Shown here: piece by piece, positions 1 through 7,389 of the stretch
Position numbering within the stretch: position 1 is the first letter of the stretch
Layout: every line of letters starts with the position of its first letter
Assembly (NCBI GenBank): GCA_902826455.1
Contig: CADEEV010000043.1
Location: 1 to 41,045, forward strand
DNA length: 41,045 nt
Origin: an uncultured Acidobacteriota bacterium
GTDB taxonomy: Bacteria > Acidobacteriota > Vicinamibacteria > Fen-336
Direction: 5' to 3'
The notes under the pieces: model-generated
What the model was told of the DNA's origin: nothing
The model's input: the letters and a program-made list of their open reading frames with translations, nothing else
Database searches by the model: none
Program-made: the position numbers and the translations under genes

Positions 1-1
1 G

Positions 2-229
2 TTCTGGCTCGGCAGCCTCGCGGCCGTCCTGAGCTGGCTGGGGCTCTTCCTCGGCCTCGCGGCCGCCTCCGAGCTCGCGCACCCGGGCGGCATGGGAGAG
101 GGCGGGATGGTGCTGCTCTTCCCCATGATGGTGTTCCCACCCGCCCTGGGACTCGCCGGGCTGGTCCGGCTCGTGATGTGGCTGCGGGCGCGGGCCGCAC
201 GGGCGCCCGAAGGGCCGCCCGGAAGCTAG
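2..229 (+). CDS. Partial membrane protein (C-terminal end)
   Basis: This is the 3' end of a gene that begins before the window; the open frame starts at base 2 and stops at TAG 227-229, giving 75 visible residues. Two strongly hydrophobic stretches (about visible residues 1-23 and 36-61) flank a glycine-rich loop, and the tail is basic (RARAARAP), so this is the end of an integral membrane protein with a cytoplasmic tail. The family cannot be named from this fragment. Its stop shares the four bases CTAG (226-229) with the stop of the convergent 61-residue gene. Confidence 0.6.
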   Translation, partial: FWLGSLAAVLSWLGLFLGLAAASELAHPGGMGEGGMVLLFPMMVFPPALGLAGLVRLVMWLRARAARAPEGPPGS

Positions 230-411
230 GCCTTCTTCTCGGCCAGCTCTTCCCCGAGCGAGGCCAGCGAGGCGCGCAGCTGGTCGCGGAACGCGGTCAG
301 CTCGGAAGAGCTCTGGCGCCGGCCTTCGGCCACCGCGCGCACGTCGTCGCTCAGGGTCGCGGCAAGGGTGCCGAAATGGCGGCGGCGGTCGTCGATCGGA
401 TCGTGGCTCAT
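226..411 (-). CDS. Small hypothetical helical protein, last gene of the mla operon
   Basis: A 61-residue, highly charged, probably all-helical protein without a signal peptide or membrane segment. It starts at ATG 411, 19 bases after the stop of the DUF948-like gene on the same strand, so it reads as the distal gene of the mlaE-F-D operon. The C-terminal half (SSSELTAFRDQLRASLASLG) looks like an amphipathic helix, as in small proteins that associate with YtxH-like or DUF948-like proteins. No family is recognised. There is no strong Shine-Dalgarno; translation may depend on the upstream gene. The coding assignment rests on operon position, the non-overlapping orientation and sensible residue composition. 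Confidence 0.55.
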   Translation of the reverse strand: MSHDPIDDRRRHFGTLAATLSDDVRAVAEGRRQSSSELTAFRDQLRASLASLGEELAEKKA

Positions 412-430
412 TGGATTTCCCGGACGGGCG

Positions 431-880
431 TCAGATGAAGAGGTGTTCGTCGTCGTCGACGGCGTCCGAGCGACGCCCGACGCGCTCGCGGCGTTCGAAG
501 CCGCGGAGCTGCTGGTAGACCTCGAGGCCGCGGCGGATGCCCTTCAGGAACGCCGCGATGTCCACGAGCGGCCCGATGGGCCGCAGCACGACCTTGCGGA
601 TGAGCGTCGTGGTCTCCTCGACCTTCTCGATGGTGTCGGCGAGGAGACCGTCGACGCGCCGGGCCTGGAGCACCGCGAGGTCGGAGACCTCGGCCAGGTT
701 CCGGGTCACCCGGGTGACGTTGTCGAGGCTGGGCTTGATCTCGCGCTCGATCTTGTCCTGCATGTCGGCGACGCGCTTCGACAGCTTCTTCCCCTCGAGG
801 ATGAGCCCGATGAGGAAGGCCGACTGCACGACCGACGCGACCGCGATGATGCCCAGAAAGACGACGCCCCAGGTGTCCAT
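431..880 (-). CDS. DUF948-like membrane-anchored coiled-coil protein
   Basis: 149 residues. One N-terminal transmembrane helix (about residues 5-27, GVVFLGIIAVASVVQSAFLI) is followed by a long amphipathic helical region (about 30-100) with heptad-like spacing, including DNVTRVTRNLAEVSDLAVLQ. The tail is acidic (DAVDDDEHLFI). This layout, a membrane anchor plus a helical tail rich in V, L and T, is that of DUF948-family proteins, which commonly sit beside YtxH-like genes. The gene starts 3 bases after the YtxH-like stop, so the two are co-transcribed and probably coupled. The function is unknown; as part of the mla operon it may act at the inner membrane in envelope stress or lipid transport. 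The family name is by resemblance only. Confidence 0.75.
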   Translation of the reverse strand: MDTWGVVFLGIIAVASVVQSAFLIGLILEGKKLSKRVADMQDKIEREIKPSLDNVTRVTRNLAEVSDLAVLQARRVDGLLADTIEKVEETTTLIRKVVLRPIGPLVDIAAFLKGIRRGLEVYQQLRGFERRERVGRRSDAVDDDEHLFI

Positions 881-883
881 GAA

Positions 884-1207
884 CTACATCTTTTCTTTCT
901 CGTCGCGATAGGCCTGACGGCCCGCTTCGACGGCTGCGGAGAGGCGGTCCTTGCGCTTGTCGACGCCTTCCTTGGCGCGCTCGACGTAGTCGGTCGCGTC
1001 CTCGATCAGCTCACGGCCCTTCGACGCCGCGCGCTCGCGCAGGTCGCGGCCCTTTTCCTGGCCTTCACGGATCTTGTCGCCGAGCAATTCGCGGGTTTCC
1101 TTGCCCGAACGGGGTGCGAACAGGATGGCGAGGGCGGCGCCGGTGAGCCCTCCCATCAGGAACGACAGAATGATGCCCGATGCGCCCGAACTGCGGTCGT
1201 CGCTCAT
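884..1207 (-). CDS. YtxH-like small membrane protein
   Basis: 107 residues. An N-terminal membrane segment rich in G and A (about residues 10-31, including SFLMGGLTGAALAILFAP) is followed by the APRSGKETRE signature typical of YtxH/gas-vesicle-like stress proteins. After that comes a long charged helix with repeated K/R/E pairs. I place the start at ATG 1207 rather than nine codons upstream because AGGAGGTC lies just before 1207. It sits 28 bases after mlaD on the same strand and 3 bases before the DUF948-like gene. YtxH-like proteins are associated with envelope or general stress in several phyla, but no biochemical role is established; here it is probably a membrane accessory of the MCE system. 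Confidence 0.8.
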   Translation of the reverse strand: MSDDRSSGASGIILSFLMGGLTGAALAILFAPRSGKETRELLGDKIREGQEKGRDLRERAASKGRELIEDATDYVERAKEGVDKRKDRLSAAVEAGRQAYRDEKEKM

Positions 1208-1235
1208 GAGACCTCCTGACGGCTGAACCCCCACA

Positions 1236-2291
1236 TTAGAACAGGCTGAGCTTCAGCCGCAAGTACTTGCGGGGATCGGCGCGCACGTCGCTCACGAACG
1301 AGCGCGCTTCCTTCAGGGCCGCGTTGAGGTTGTTGTAGAGCTCCGGGTCGTTGAGCAGCTTGCCGGCGGTCCCCTCTCCCTTCTCGACGCGCACCAGCAG
1401 CGCATCGACGCGGCGCGAGACGCTGTCGAGCCTCTGGAACAGCGCGTCGTCGGTCAGGAGCTTGCCGGCCGTGCCCTGGCCGTTCTTCAGGCGGCTCGCC
1501 ACGTCGCCGAGGTTCGCGGTCATGGCCTTGAGGTCCTCGGCGAACTTCGGGTCCTTCGAGAGGGTGCCCAGGCCTCCCTCGCCCGCGTCGATCCGCGCCA
1601 GGATCGAGTCGAGGCTCTGGGTCGACCGCGCGAGCTGCTGCGACATCGCGTTGTCGTTCATGAGGCGGCCGAGGGGCCCGGTCTCGGCCTCGAGCCGGCC
1701 CATGACGCCCTGCAGCCGCATGCTGACGTCGACCATGCGGTTGTAGAGCTCGTCGTCGCGCAGCGCCTTGCCGATCAGGCCCTCGCCCGCGTCCATGCGC
1801 GAGAGGATGCGGCGCAGGTGGTCGGTCGAGGAGGAGGCGTCCGAGAGCAGGCCCTTCACGGGATCCTCCGCGGACGCGGCCACGAACTCGCCGTTCTCGA
1901 TCGGCTTGCCGCGCGAGGCGCTCGTGATGTCGAGGGCCTTCTCGCCCAGGAGCCCGAGCGAGCCCAGGGTGGCCTCGCTCTCGGTGGTGATGCGGCCCTT
2001 GATGCGCTCGTCGAGGCTCATCGAGACCTCGACGAGGCCCCCGCCGCCCCCGGCGGCGAAATCCACCTTCGTCACCGTGCCGACCTCGACGCCGCCGAGG
2101 CGCACCGGGGCGCCGGGCTTCAGGCCGTTGACGTCGTTCATCAGCGTGCGCACGACGTAGCGGGCCGCGAAGGGCGAGCCGCCGCCGCCGCCGATGTACA
2201 GGATCGTCACGGCCAGCACCACCAGGCTCACGATGACCAGGGTTCCGACGCGCAGCTCGGTCCAGGTGAGCGCCTTGCTCTTGTCCGCCAT
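1236..2291 (-). CDS. mlaD: MCE/MlaD-family lipid-binding protein with five 34-residue repeats
   Basis: 351 residues. One N-terminal transmembrane helix (about 15-34) and an MCE domain (about 38-140) containing the typical VNGLKPGAPVRLGGVEVGTV segment. MCE proteins form hexameric rings in the periplasm that shuttle phospholipids or other hydrophobic molecules between membranes, served by the MlaE permease and MlaF ATPase encoded just upstream. After the MCE domain, residues 165-334 hold five tandem units that start at residues 165, 199, 233, 267 and 301, each with an [RM]xDAGEGxxGKLxxDxxLYxxL-like core. These extend the protein well beyond the classical 180-residue MlaD and probably form a helical stalk. 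The gene starts 10 bases after mlaF with GAGGAGAG as the ribosome site. The symbol is used for the family; the substrate is unknown. Confidence 0.9.
   Translation of the reverse strand: MADKSKALTWTELRVGTLVIVSLVVLAVTILYIGGGGGSPFAARYVVRTLMNDVNGLKPGAPVRLGGVEVGTVTKVDFAAGGGGGLVEVSMSLDERIKGRITTESEATLGSLGLLGEKALDITSASRGKPIENGEFVAASAEDPVKGLLSDASSSTDHLRRILSRMDAGEGLIGKALRDDELYNRMVDVSMRLQGVMGRLEAETGPLGRLMNDNAMSQQLARSTQSLDSILARIDAGEGGLGTLSKDPKFAEDLKAMTANLGDVASRLKNGQGTAGKLLTDDALFQRLDSVSRRVDALLVRVEKGEGTAGKLLNDPELYNNLNAALKEARSFVSDVRADPRKYLRLKLSLF
1290..1799 (-). repeat. Five tandem 102-bp (34-residue) coding repeats inside mlaD
   Basis: The encoded units begin at residues 165 (RMDAGEGLIGKALRDDELY), 199 (RLEAETGPLGRLMNDNAMS), 233 (RIDAGEGGLGTLSKDPKF), 267 (RLKNGQGTAGKLLTDDALF) and 301 (RVEKGEGTAGKLLNDPELY). 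The spacing is exactly 34 residues each time. The DNA has diverged, so this is a protein-level repeat rather than a recent duplication. Confidence 0.85.
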
Positions 2292-2301
2292 GGCCTCTCC
2301 T

Positions 2302-3174
2302 CTAGCTCAGGAACTCGACGATATACGGGTCCTTCGACGTCACGAGCTCGTGGGGCGAGCCGTGGAACTGGACGACGCCCTCGCGCAGCATCATGAAGTC
2401 CGTGCCGGCCAGGAGCTCGTAGTCCTCGACGCGGCGGAACACGAACTCGCCGTCCTCCCGCGCCACGAACGTGCGCGCCACGTTGAACGCGTCGCGCAGC
2501 TGGTGGGTGACGAGGATCGAGGTGACGCCGTCGAGGTCGCGGGCCTTCACGATCAGGTCGGTGATCGTCGTGGACGTGATGGGATCGAGGCCCGTGGTGG
2601 GCTCGTCGTACAGCATGATCTGGGGTCGCGCCGCCAGGGCGCGCGCCACCGCCACGCGGCGCCGCTGCCCGCCCGACAGCTCGGAAGGGCTCTTGTCGTA
2701 GTGGGACGCGAGGCCCACGAAGCCGAGCATCTCGCGGACCCGTTCCTCGATCTCGCCGGGGGCCAGGCCGTCCTCGCCGAGGCGGAAGCCCACGTTCTCC
2801 CCCACGCTGAGCGAGTCGAAGAGAGCGCCCTCCTGGAACACCATGCCGACCTTGAGCCGGACCGGGCGGAACTCCTCCTCGGTCAGGCCCGTGACCTCGA
2901 CGCCGTCGACGCGGATCGAGCCGGCGTCCGCCTTCAGCAGGCCGAGCATGAGCCGCAGGATCGTGGTCTTGCCGGAGCCCGAGCCGCCGAGGATCACCTT
3001 GGTGCCGCCCGCCGGCAGGTCGAACGTCACGCCCTGCAGGATCGGGCGGTCGTAGGCGAGATACACGTCGCGGAACGACACGATCGGCTCGTCGGGGCCG
3101 CGCGCCGGCGCGTCCTCGGGCGCGCGTCCCGTGCCGAGGAGCTCCTCGCGCAGCTTGTCGATGAGGTCGCTCAT
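2302..3174 (-). CDS. mlaF: MlaF-type ABC transporter ATP-binding protein
   Basis: 290 residues. A canonical ABC ATPase: Walker A GGSGSGKTT (residues 63-71), Q-loop region VFQEGALFDSLSV, signature LSGGQRRR, Walker B IMLYDEPTTGLDP and the H-loop VTHQL. The phrase FQEGALFDSLSVGENV is characteristic of the MlaF/MkL subgroup. It powers MCE-dependent lipid transport across the inner membrane together with the MlaE permease. An N-terminal extension of about 30 residues precedes the ATPase. Its ATG (3174-3172) directly abuts the mlaE stop (3177-3175), which argues for translational coupling. Compared with the 270-residue E. coli protein, the length is normal. Confidence 0.93.
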   Translation of the reverse strand: MSDLIDKLREELLGTGRAPEDAPARGPDEPIVSFRDVYLAYDRPILQGVTFDLPAGGTKVILGGSGSGKTTILRLMLGLLKADAGSIRVDGVEVTGLTEEEFRPVRLKVGMVFQEGALFDSLSVGENVGFRLGEDGLAPGEIEERVREMLGFVGLASHYDKSPSELSGGQRRRVAVARALAARPQIMLYDEPTTGLDPITSTTITDLIVKARDLDGVTSILVTHQLRDAFNVARTFVAREDGEFVFRRVEDYELLAGTDFMMLREGVVQFHGSPHELVTSKDPYIVEFLS

Positions 3175-3987
3175 CTAGTTCACCGGGAACGCGAGCAGGA
3201 GGACCTTCGTCACGAAGAAGTCCGAGGCGAGGATCATGACCGAGGCCGCCACCACGGAGCGCGTGGTCGCGAGGCCGACGCCCTGGGTGCCGCCTTTCGT
3301 GTTGAGCCCCATGTAGCAGCCGACGCTCGCCAGGATGAAGCCGAAGACCACCGGCTTCGACAATCCCATGATCAGGTCGTTCAGGGCGAGGGCCTGGCCC
3401 ACCGTGCGCCAGTAGTAGGGCCACGAGAGCTTGAGGTTGAAGATGCTGATGAGGCCGGCCCCGAAGATGCCGAGTGCATCGGAGAGCACCGTGAGCAGCG
3501 GCACCATGACGATGCCGGCCGCGAGGCGCGGCGCCACGAGCTTCCGGACCGGATCGGTGCCGAGCACGCGCAGGGCGTCGATCTGCTGGGTCACGACCAT
3601 CGAACCCAGCTCCGCCGCCATCCCCGAGCCGACGCGGCCCGTGACCATGAGGGCCGTCAGCACCGGCCCCAGCTCGCGCACCATCGAGACGCACACCAGG
3701 CGCCCGACGTAGGGCCGCGCCCCGAACACGTCGAGGCTCGCGGCCGACTGCAGGGCCAGCACCATGCCCGTGAACATGCCCGTCAGGATCACGATCGAGA
3801 GCGAGCCGACGCCGAGGCTGTCCATCTGCGCCAGGATGTCGTCCACGTAGCGCGGCCGCGTGAACAGGGCCGCGAGCCCCCGGGCCGAGAGCAGCACGTA
3901 CTCCTGGACGCCGAGCACCACCAGCTTGGTCCGGGAGAGCAGCTGGAGGACGACCCTGGCGAGGGGAAACGAAGAGCGCGGAGACAA
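3175..3987 (-). CDS. mlaE: MlaE-type ABC transporter permease
   Basis: 270 residues, with five or so hydrophobic segments and the conserved MlaE core (GSMVVTQQIDALRVLGTDPV followed by RKLVAPRLAAG). It is the inner-membrane permease of the MCE lipid transporter and the first gene of its operon. The start is a TTG at 3987. No in-frame ATG or strong Shine-Dalgarno exists, but a perfect TATAAT (minus strand, 4001-3996) lies exactly 8 bases before the TTG, predicting a leaderless transcript that begins at or beside the start codon. An overlapping frame with an ATG at 3997 is out of frame with the MlaE homology and is rejected. Confidence 0.9.
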   Translation of the reverse strand: MSPRSSFPLARVVLQLLSRTKLVVLGVQEYVLLSARGLAALFTRPRYVDDILAQMDSLGVGSLSIVILTGMFTGMVLALQSAASLDVFGARPYVGRLVCVSMVRELGPVLTALMVTGRVGSGMAAELGSMVVTQQIDALRVLGTDPVRKLVAPRLAAGIVMVPLLTVLSDALGIFGAGLISIFNLKLSWPYYWRTVGQALALNDLIMGLSKPVVFGFILASVGCYMGLNTKGGTQGVGLATTRSVVAASVMILASDFFVTKVLLLAFPVN

Positions 3988-3995
3988 GGAGAGCC

Positions 3996-4001
3996 ATTAT
4001 A
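3996..4001 (-). promoter_or_regulatory. -10 element of leaderless mlaE promoter
   Basis: Reads TATAAT on the minus strand and ends 8 bases before the TTG start of mlaE. No convincing -35 hexamer is seen at 16-18 bases upstream. Confidence 0.65.
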
Positions 4002-4007
4002 AGCGGC

Positions 4008-4013
4008 TAGAAT
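4008..4013 (+). promoter_or_regulatory. -10 element of leaderless promoter for MFS/spermidine-synthase-like gene
   Basis: TAGAAT on the plus strand is followed by exactly 8 bases and then TTG 4022, the first plausible start codon of the long plus-strand gene. It is divergent from the mlaE promoter, the two -10 boxes being only 6 bases apart. Confidence 0.6.
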
Positions 4014-4021
4014 CCACCACC

Positions 4022-6232
4022 TTGATCGCCCTCTTGTTCTTCCTGAGCGGCGCCGCGGCGCTCGTCTACCAGACCGCCTGGCAGCGCATCCTCGCCCTGG
4101 GCAGCGGCGTCGGCATCTACTCGGTCGCGATGATCGTGGGCGCGTTCATGGCCGGCCTCGGCCTCGGCAGCCATCGCGGCGGCGTGCGCAGCGCCGAGAT
4201 CGGCCCGCGCCGGGCGATGCAGGTGTTCGGGCTCGTCGAGGGTCTGATCGGGCTGTGGGGCTCCATGTCTCCCTTCCTCTACTACGACGTGCTCTACACC
4301 CGCGCGAGCTGGCTGTACGCGGCGCCGTTCCGGGCCGGGGTCGTGCACTTCGTGGCGCTGCTGCCGCCCACGATGCTGATGGGCATGTCGCTGCCGTTCC
4401 TGGTGCGCGCCACCGTGCGCGACGCCGCGACCGCCTCGCGCACGGTGGGCCGGCTCTACGGCGTGAACGTCCTCGGCGCGGCCTTCGGCGCTCTCGCGAC
4501 GCCCTGGCTTCTGATCCGCTTCGCCGGCATCGACGGCGCCGTGTTCACGGCCGTGACCGCCAACCTGCTCGTGGGCATCGTCGCCCTGCGGCTCGCCCGC
4601 CGCATGCCCGAGGACGAGGCGATCGCGGCGTCGGCCGCGCCGCCGGGCGAGGCCGCCGGCGCGCGGCCTTTCGGCTTGTGGCTCGGCCTCTACGCCGCCA
4701 GCGGCTTCGTGGCCCTCGCCCTCGAGATCCTGTGGTTCCGCATCGTGGACGTGGGCGTGAAGTCCTCGGCCTTCACCTTCGGGACCGTGCTCGCCCTGTA
4801 CCTGCTCGGCTGCGGGGCCGGCGCTCTCGTCGGCGCGCGCTTCGCTCCGCGGCTCGCGCAGCCGCTGCGCGCGTTCCTGACCTGCCAGTGCCTGGTGCTG
4901 CTGGCCTCGGCGGCCGCCGTGATCGGCTTCGTGCACCTGCCGGCGGGCTCGTGGTTCGTCGGCTACTGGTCCCGCTACGAGGGCGTCACCCTCGGCCGCG
5001 ACGCCGCGCCCGGCGACATCCTGCGGCTCTACCTGCTGTTCCCCGCGCTGCTGTATGCCGTGCCCACGTTCTTCATGGGCCTCGTGTTCCCGATCCTGCA
5101 GCGCGCGGTGCACGACGACGTGCGCACGAGCGGCCGCAAGGTCGGCCTGCTGCAGGCCGCGAACATCGCGGGCTGCGTGGCCGGCAGCCTGCTCGTGGGA
5201 TTGCTGGCGCTGACGCACCTGGGCACGGCGGGCACCCTGCGCCTGCTGGTCGTGGGTGGCCTCGGCTTCGCCCTCGTGGGCCTGCGCGCCTACAGCCGGG
5301 ATCTGCGCTTCGCGCTGCTCGCCGCGGCGCTCGCCGCCGCCGCGGCGGCGCTCCCGGGCCAGGAGCGGCTCTGGGGCCAGCTCCACGGCGCGGATCCCGC
5401 GAGCTCGTTCCTGGCCGAGGACGCGAGCGGCGTCGCCGCGATCACGCCCGAGACGCCGGTCGGCTTCCGCGTGTCGGTGAACGGCAAGGGCAACAGCACG
5501 CTGCCCTTCGGCAGCACCCACACCTACCTCGGCGCGATCCCGGCCCTCATCCATCCCGCGCCGACCGACGTCGCGATCGTGGGCCTCGGGTCCGGGGACA
5601 CGGCCTGGGCCGCCGCCTGCCGGCCCGAGACCCGTACGGTGACGGTGTTCGAGCTGAACCGCCCGCAGCCCGATCTGCTGCGCCGGCTGGCGGCCCGCGC
5701 CGCGCTGCCGGACCTGACGCGCCTGCTCTCCGATCCGCGCGTGCGCTACGTCCTCGACGACGGCCGCAGCTCCCTCGAGCACGGCGCCGAGCGCTACGAC
5801 ATGATCGAGGCCGACGCGTTGCGGCCCCACAGCGCCGGGAGCGGCAACCTGTACTCGGTGGAGTTCTTCCGGGCCTGCGCGCGGCGCCTGAAGGCCGGCG
5901 GCATCGTGTGCACGTGGGCGCCGACGCCGCGGGTGCGCGCGACGTTCGGCGCCGCGCTCCCCCACGTGATCCAGGCGGACGCCGGCGGGGGCGAGATCGT
6001 CCTCGTGGGCTCCCTCGAGCCCCTCGCGATCGATCGCGGGGCCTGGCGCGCGCGCGCCGAGTCGGCTCCGGTGCGCGCCTGGCTCGGGCCGACGATCTCC
6101 AACACGCTCGTGAGCCTGCTGCGGGGCACCCATCGCCTGGACCCCGCGAGCGTCGCGGGCCTGGGCGCTCCCAACGCCGACCTGTTCCCCCGCGACGAGT
6201 TCCTGACGCCCGATCCGGCCGAGCGGCGCTAG
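4022..6232 (+). CDS. Fused MFS-like / spermidine-synthase-like membrane protein
   Basis: 736 residues from TTG 4022. The frame stays open upstream to 3860, but that stretch lies inside mlaE, whereas the protein becomes family-like at IALLFFLSGAAALVYQTAWQ, the usual beginning of this family. The N-terminal two thirds hold about a dozen hydrophobic helices. The C-terminal third carries a Rossmann methyltransferase-like fold with a glycine motif (VAIVGLGSGDTAWAAA), then VFELNRPQ and YDMIEADALRPHSAGSGNLYS, as in polyamine-synthase-like domains. The aspartate-rich catalytic motif of true spermidine synthases (GGGDG and the YDxIxxDxxDP loop) is altered, so aminopropyl transfer is doubtful; the role is unknown. 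speA lies 29 kb away in the same window, which is not evidence of a shared pathway. Confidence 0.85.
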   Translation: MIALLFFLSGAAALVYQTAWQRILALGSGVGIYSVAMIVGAFMAGLGLGSHRGGVRSAEIGPRRAMQVFGLVEGLIGLWGSMSPFLYYDVLYTRASWLYAAPFRAGVVHFVALLPPTMLMGMSLPFLVRATVRDAATASRTVGRLYGVNVLGAAFGALATPWLLIRFAGIDGAVFTAVTANLLVGIVALRLARRMPEDEAIAASAAPPGEAAGARPFGLWLGLYAASGFVALALEILWFRIVDVGVKSSAFTFGTVLALYLLGCGAGALVGARFAPRLAQPLRAFLTCQCLVLLASAAAVIGFVHLPAGSWFVGYWSRYEGVTLGRDAAPGDILRLYLLFPALLYAVPTFFMGLVFPILQRAVHDDVRTSGRKVGLLQAANIAGCVAGSLLVGLLALTHLGTAGTLRLLVVGGLGFALVGLRAYSRDLRFALLAAALAAAAAALPGQERLWGQLHGADPASSFLAEDASGVAAITPETPVGFRVSVNGKGNSTLPFGSTHTYLGAIPALIHPAPTDVAIVGLGSGDTAWAAACRPETRTVTVFELNRPQPDLLRRLAARAALPDLTRLLSDPRVRYVLDDGRSSLEHGAERYDMIEADALRPHSAGSGNLYSVEFFRACARRLKAGGIVCTWAPTPRVRATFGAALPHVIQADAGGGEIVLVGSLEPLAIDRGAWRARAESAPVRAWLGPTISNTLVSLLRGTHRLDPASVAGLGAPNADLFPRDEFLTPDPAERR

Positions 6233-6235
6233 ACT
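6230..6235 (+). promoter_or_regulatory. -10-like element upstream of sodC
   Basis: TAGACT, whose first three bases are the TAG stop of the preceding gene. The predicted transcription start is near 6242, leaving a leader of about 25 bases that contains the sodC ribosome site AAGGAG (6256-6261). No clear -35 is visible. Confidence 0.4.
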
Positions 6236-6268
6236 GGTAGGGTCGTCTAACTTCGAAGGAGTCATCCG

Positions 6269-6787
6269 ATGAAACTGTCCTTCCTGCTCGCCGGCGCGGT
6301 TCTCGCCGTGGCCGGCGCCGTCTCCGCCGCACCCGTCACCAAGGCCGTCGCGACGCTCAAGAGCGCTCCCGGCGGCAAGGTCGAGGGCGTCGTCACGTTC
6401 AGCCCGGCTGCCGGAGGCGTGCGGGTGAACGCCCGCGTCACGGGCCTCACGCCGGGAGACCACGGCTTCCACATCCACGAGTTCGGCGACTGCGCCGCCA
6501 CGGACTTCACGTCGGCGGGGGGCCACTTCAACCCGGGCGGCGACCCCCACGCCGGCATGGACGCCGCGGCGCGCCACAGCGGCGACATGGGCAACATCGT
6601 GGCCGACAAGGACGGCGTCGCCGTCCTCGACGTCGTGGACTCCAAGCTGTCCTTCGACGGCGCGAACAGCGTCCTGGGCCGCGGCCTGATCGTCCACGCG
6701 GCGGCGGACGACTTCAAGACCCAGCCGACGGGCAACGCCGGCGGCCGCGTGGCCTGCGGCGTGATCGGCGCGACGAAGGGCGAGTAG
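6269..6787 (+). CDS. sodC: Periplasmic Cu,Zn superoxide dismutase
   Basis: 172 residues. A signal peptide (about residues 1-21, ending VSAAP) sends it to the periplasm, where it dismutates superoxide. All metal ligands are visible: copper ligands H68 and H70 (GFHIHEFGDC) and H143 (VHA), bridging H86 (GGHFNP), and zinc ligands H94, H103 and D106 (ARHSGD). The structural disulfide cysteines are C75 and C163 (RVACGVIG). The length matches bacterial SodC precursors. A clear AAGGAG lies 7 bases before ATG 6269. It follows the MFS fusion gene by 36 bases and converges on the rubrerythrin/DUF3501 operon, which places two peroxide and superoxide functions side by side. Confidence 0.95.
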   Translation: MKLSFLLAGAVLAVAGAVSAAPVTKAVATLKSAPGGKVEGVVTFSPAAGGVRVNARVTGLTPGDHGFHIHEFGDCAATDFTSAGGHFNPGGDPHAGMDAAARHSGDMGNIVADKDGVAVLDVVDSKLSFDGANSVLGRGLIVHAAADDFKTQPTGNAGGRVACGVIGATKGE

Positions 6788-6793
6788 CCCGGC

Positions 6794-7387
6794 CTAGTCG
6801 GAGTCGAGGTCCTTCCTGAGCTCCTGCGTCACGGCAGGGGCCAGGAGGGCTTCGGCGGCGTAGCGCGGGTGGTCGACCACGAGCCGCGCCGGGGCGTCCC
6901 GGGCGAGCGCCTCGCGAGCGGCCGCGCTCACGGCGAAGCGCAGGTAGTGCACGGCGGCCATCTTCTCTTCGCTGCTGTGGCCGGTCTCGAAGCGTGCGGC
7001 GATCGCGTGGTCGCCGAGGCTCAGGGTGACCGCCCGATCGAGGCCCTGGAAGCGGTTCACGGCGCGGTGGACCTCCTCCTGGGACATCCCGCGCAGCCCG
7101 GGGATCTCGATGAACAGGGTCGCCGAGAGCTCACCCAGGTCGGGCACGAGGGCGTTGTAGGCGTCGAGCTCGTCCTGGATCCGCTCGTCGCGGACGATGC
7201 GCTCGGCGCGCATCATCTCCTGGACCTGGAACAGCACGGTGTCCCGGTTCTCGAACAGCAGGGTGAGGCTGTCGCCCAGGGCCACGCGGCGCTTCTTCTT
7301 CGTCTCGATGATGGCGCCGCGGCGGGCGTCGCGGACCTTCTCGTAGGCCACGAGGTCGAGGACGTCCGCGAGCGCGGCCTTCCTCAC
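6794..7387 (-). CDS. DUF3501 family protein
   Basis: 197 residues from GTG 7387, located two bases after the TGA of the Fe-S gene (TGAGCGTG), so the two are translationally coupled. The sequence has the features of the DUF3501 family: a start of [20 protein letters not shown], the basic [18 protein letters not shown] segment and [14 protein letters not shown]. No membrane segment or cofactor motif is visible. From memory, DUF3501 genes are recurrently found directly after a rubrerythrin and a CCG-domain Fe-S protein, exactly as here, but no activity is known. An upstream in-frame extension exists only as a shadow of the Fe-S gene and is rejected. Confidence 0.88.
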   Translation of the reverse strand: MRKAALADVLDLVAYEKVRDARRGAIIETKKKRRVALGDSLTLLFENRDTVLFQVQEMMRAERIVRDERIQDELDAYNALVPDLGELSATLFIEIPGLRGMSQEEVHRAVNRFQGLDRAVTLSLGDHAIAARFETGHSSEEKMAAVHYLRFAVSAAAREALARDAPARLVVDHPRYAAEALLAPAVTQELRKDLDSD

Positions 7388-7389
7388 GC

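Noticed and set aside
2228-3997. 589-codon frame from ATG 3997 overlapping mlaE and mlaF
   Set aside because: Out of frame with the MlaE and MlaF homology; its ATG overlaps the TATAAT of the mlaE promoter.
4007-6697. 896-codon open frame on the minus strand opposite the MFS fusion and sodC
   Set aside because: Composition is dominated by R, A, G, E and H without any domain pattern; it is the antisense shadow of GC-rich coding sequence, and both plus-strand genes are clear homologues.
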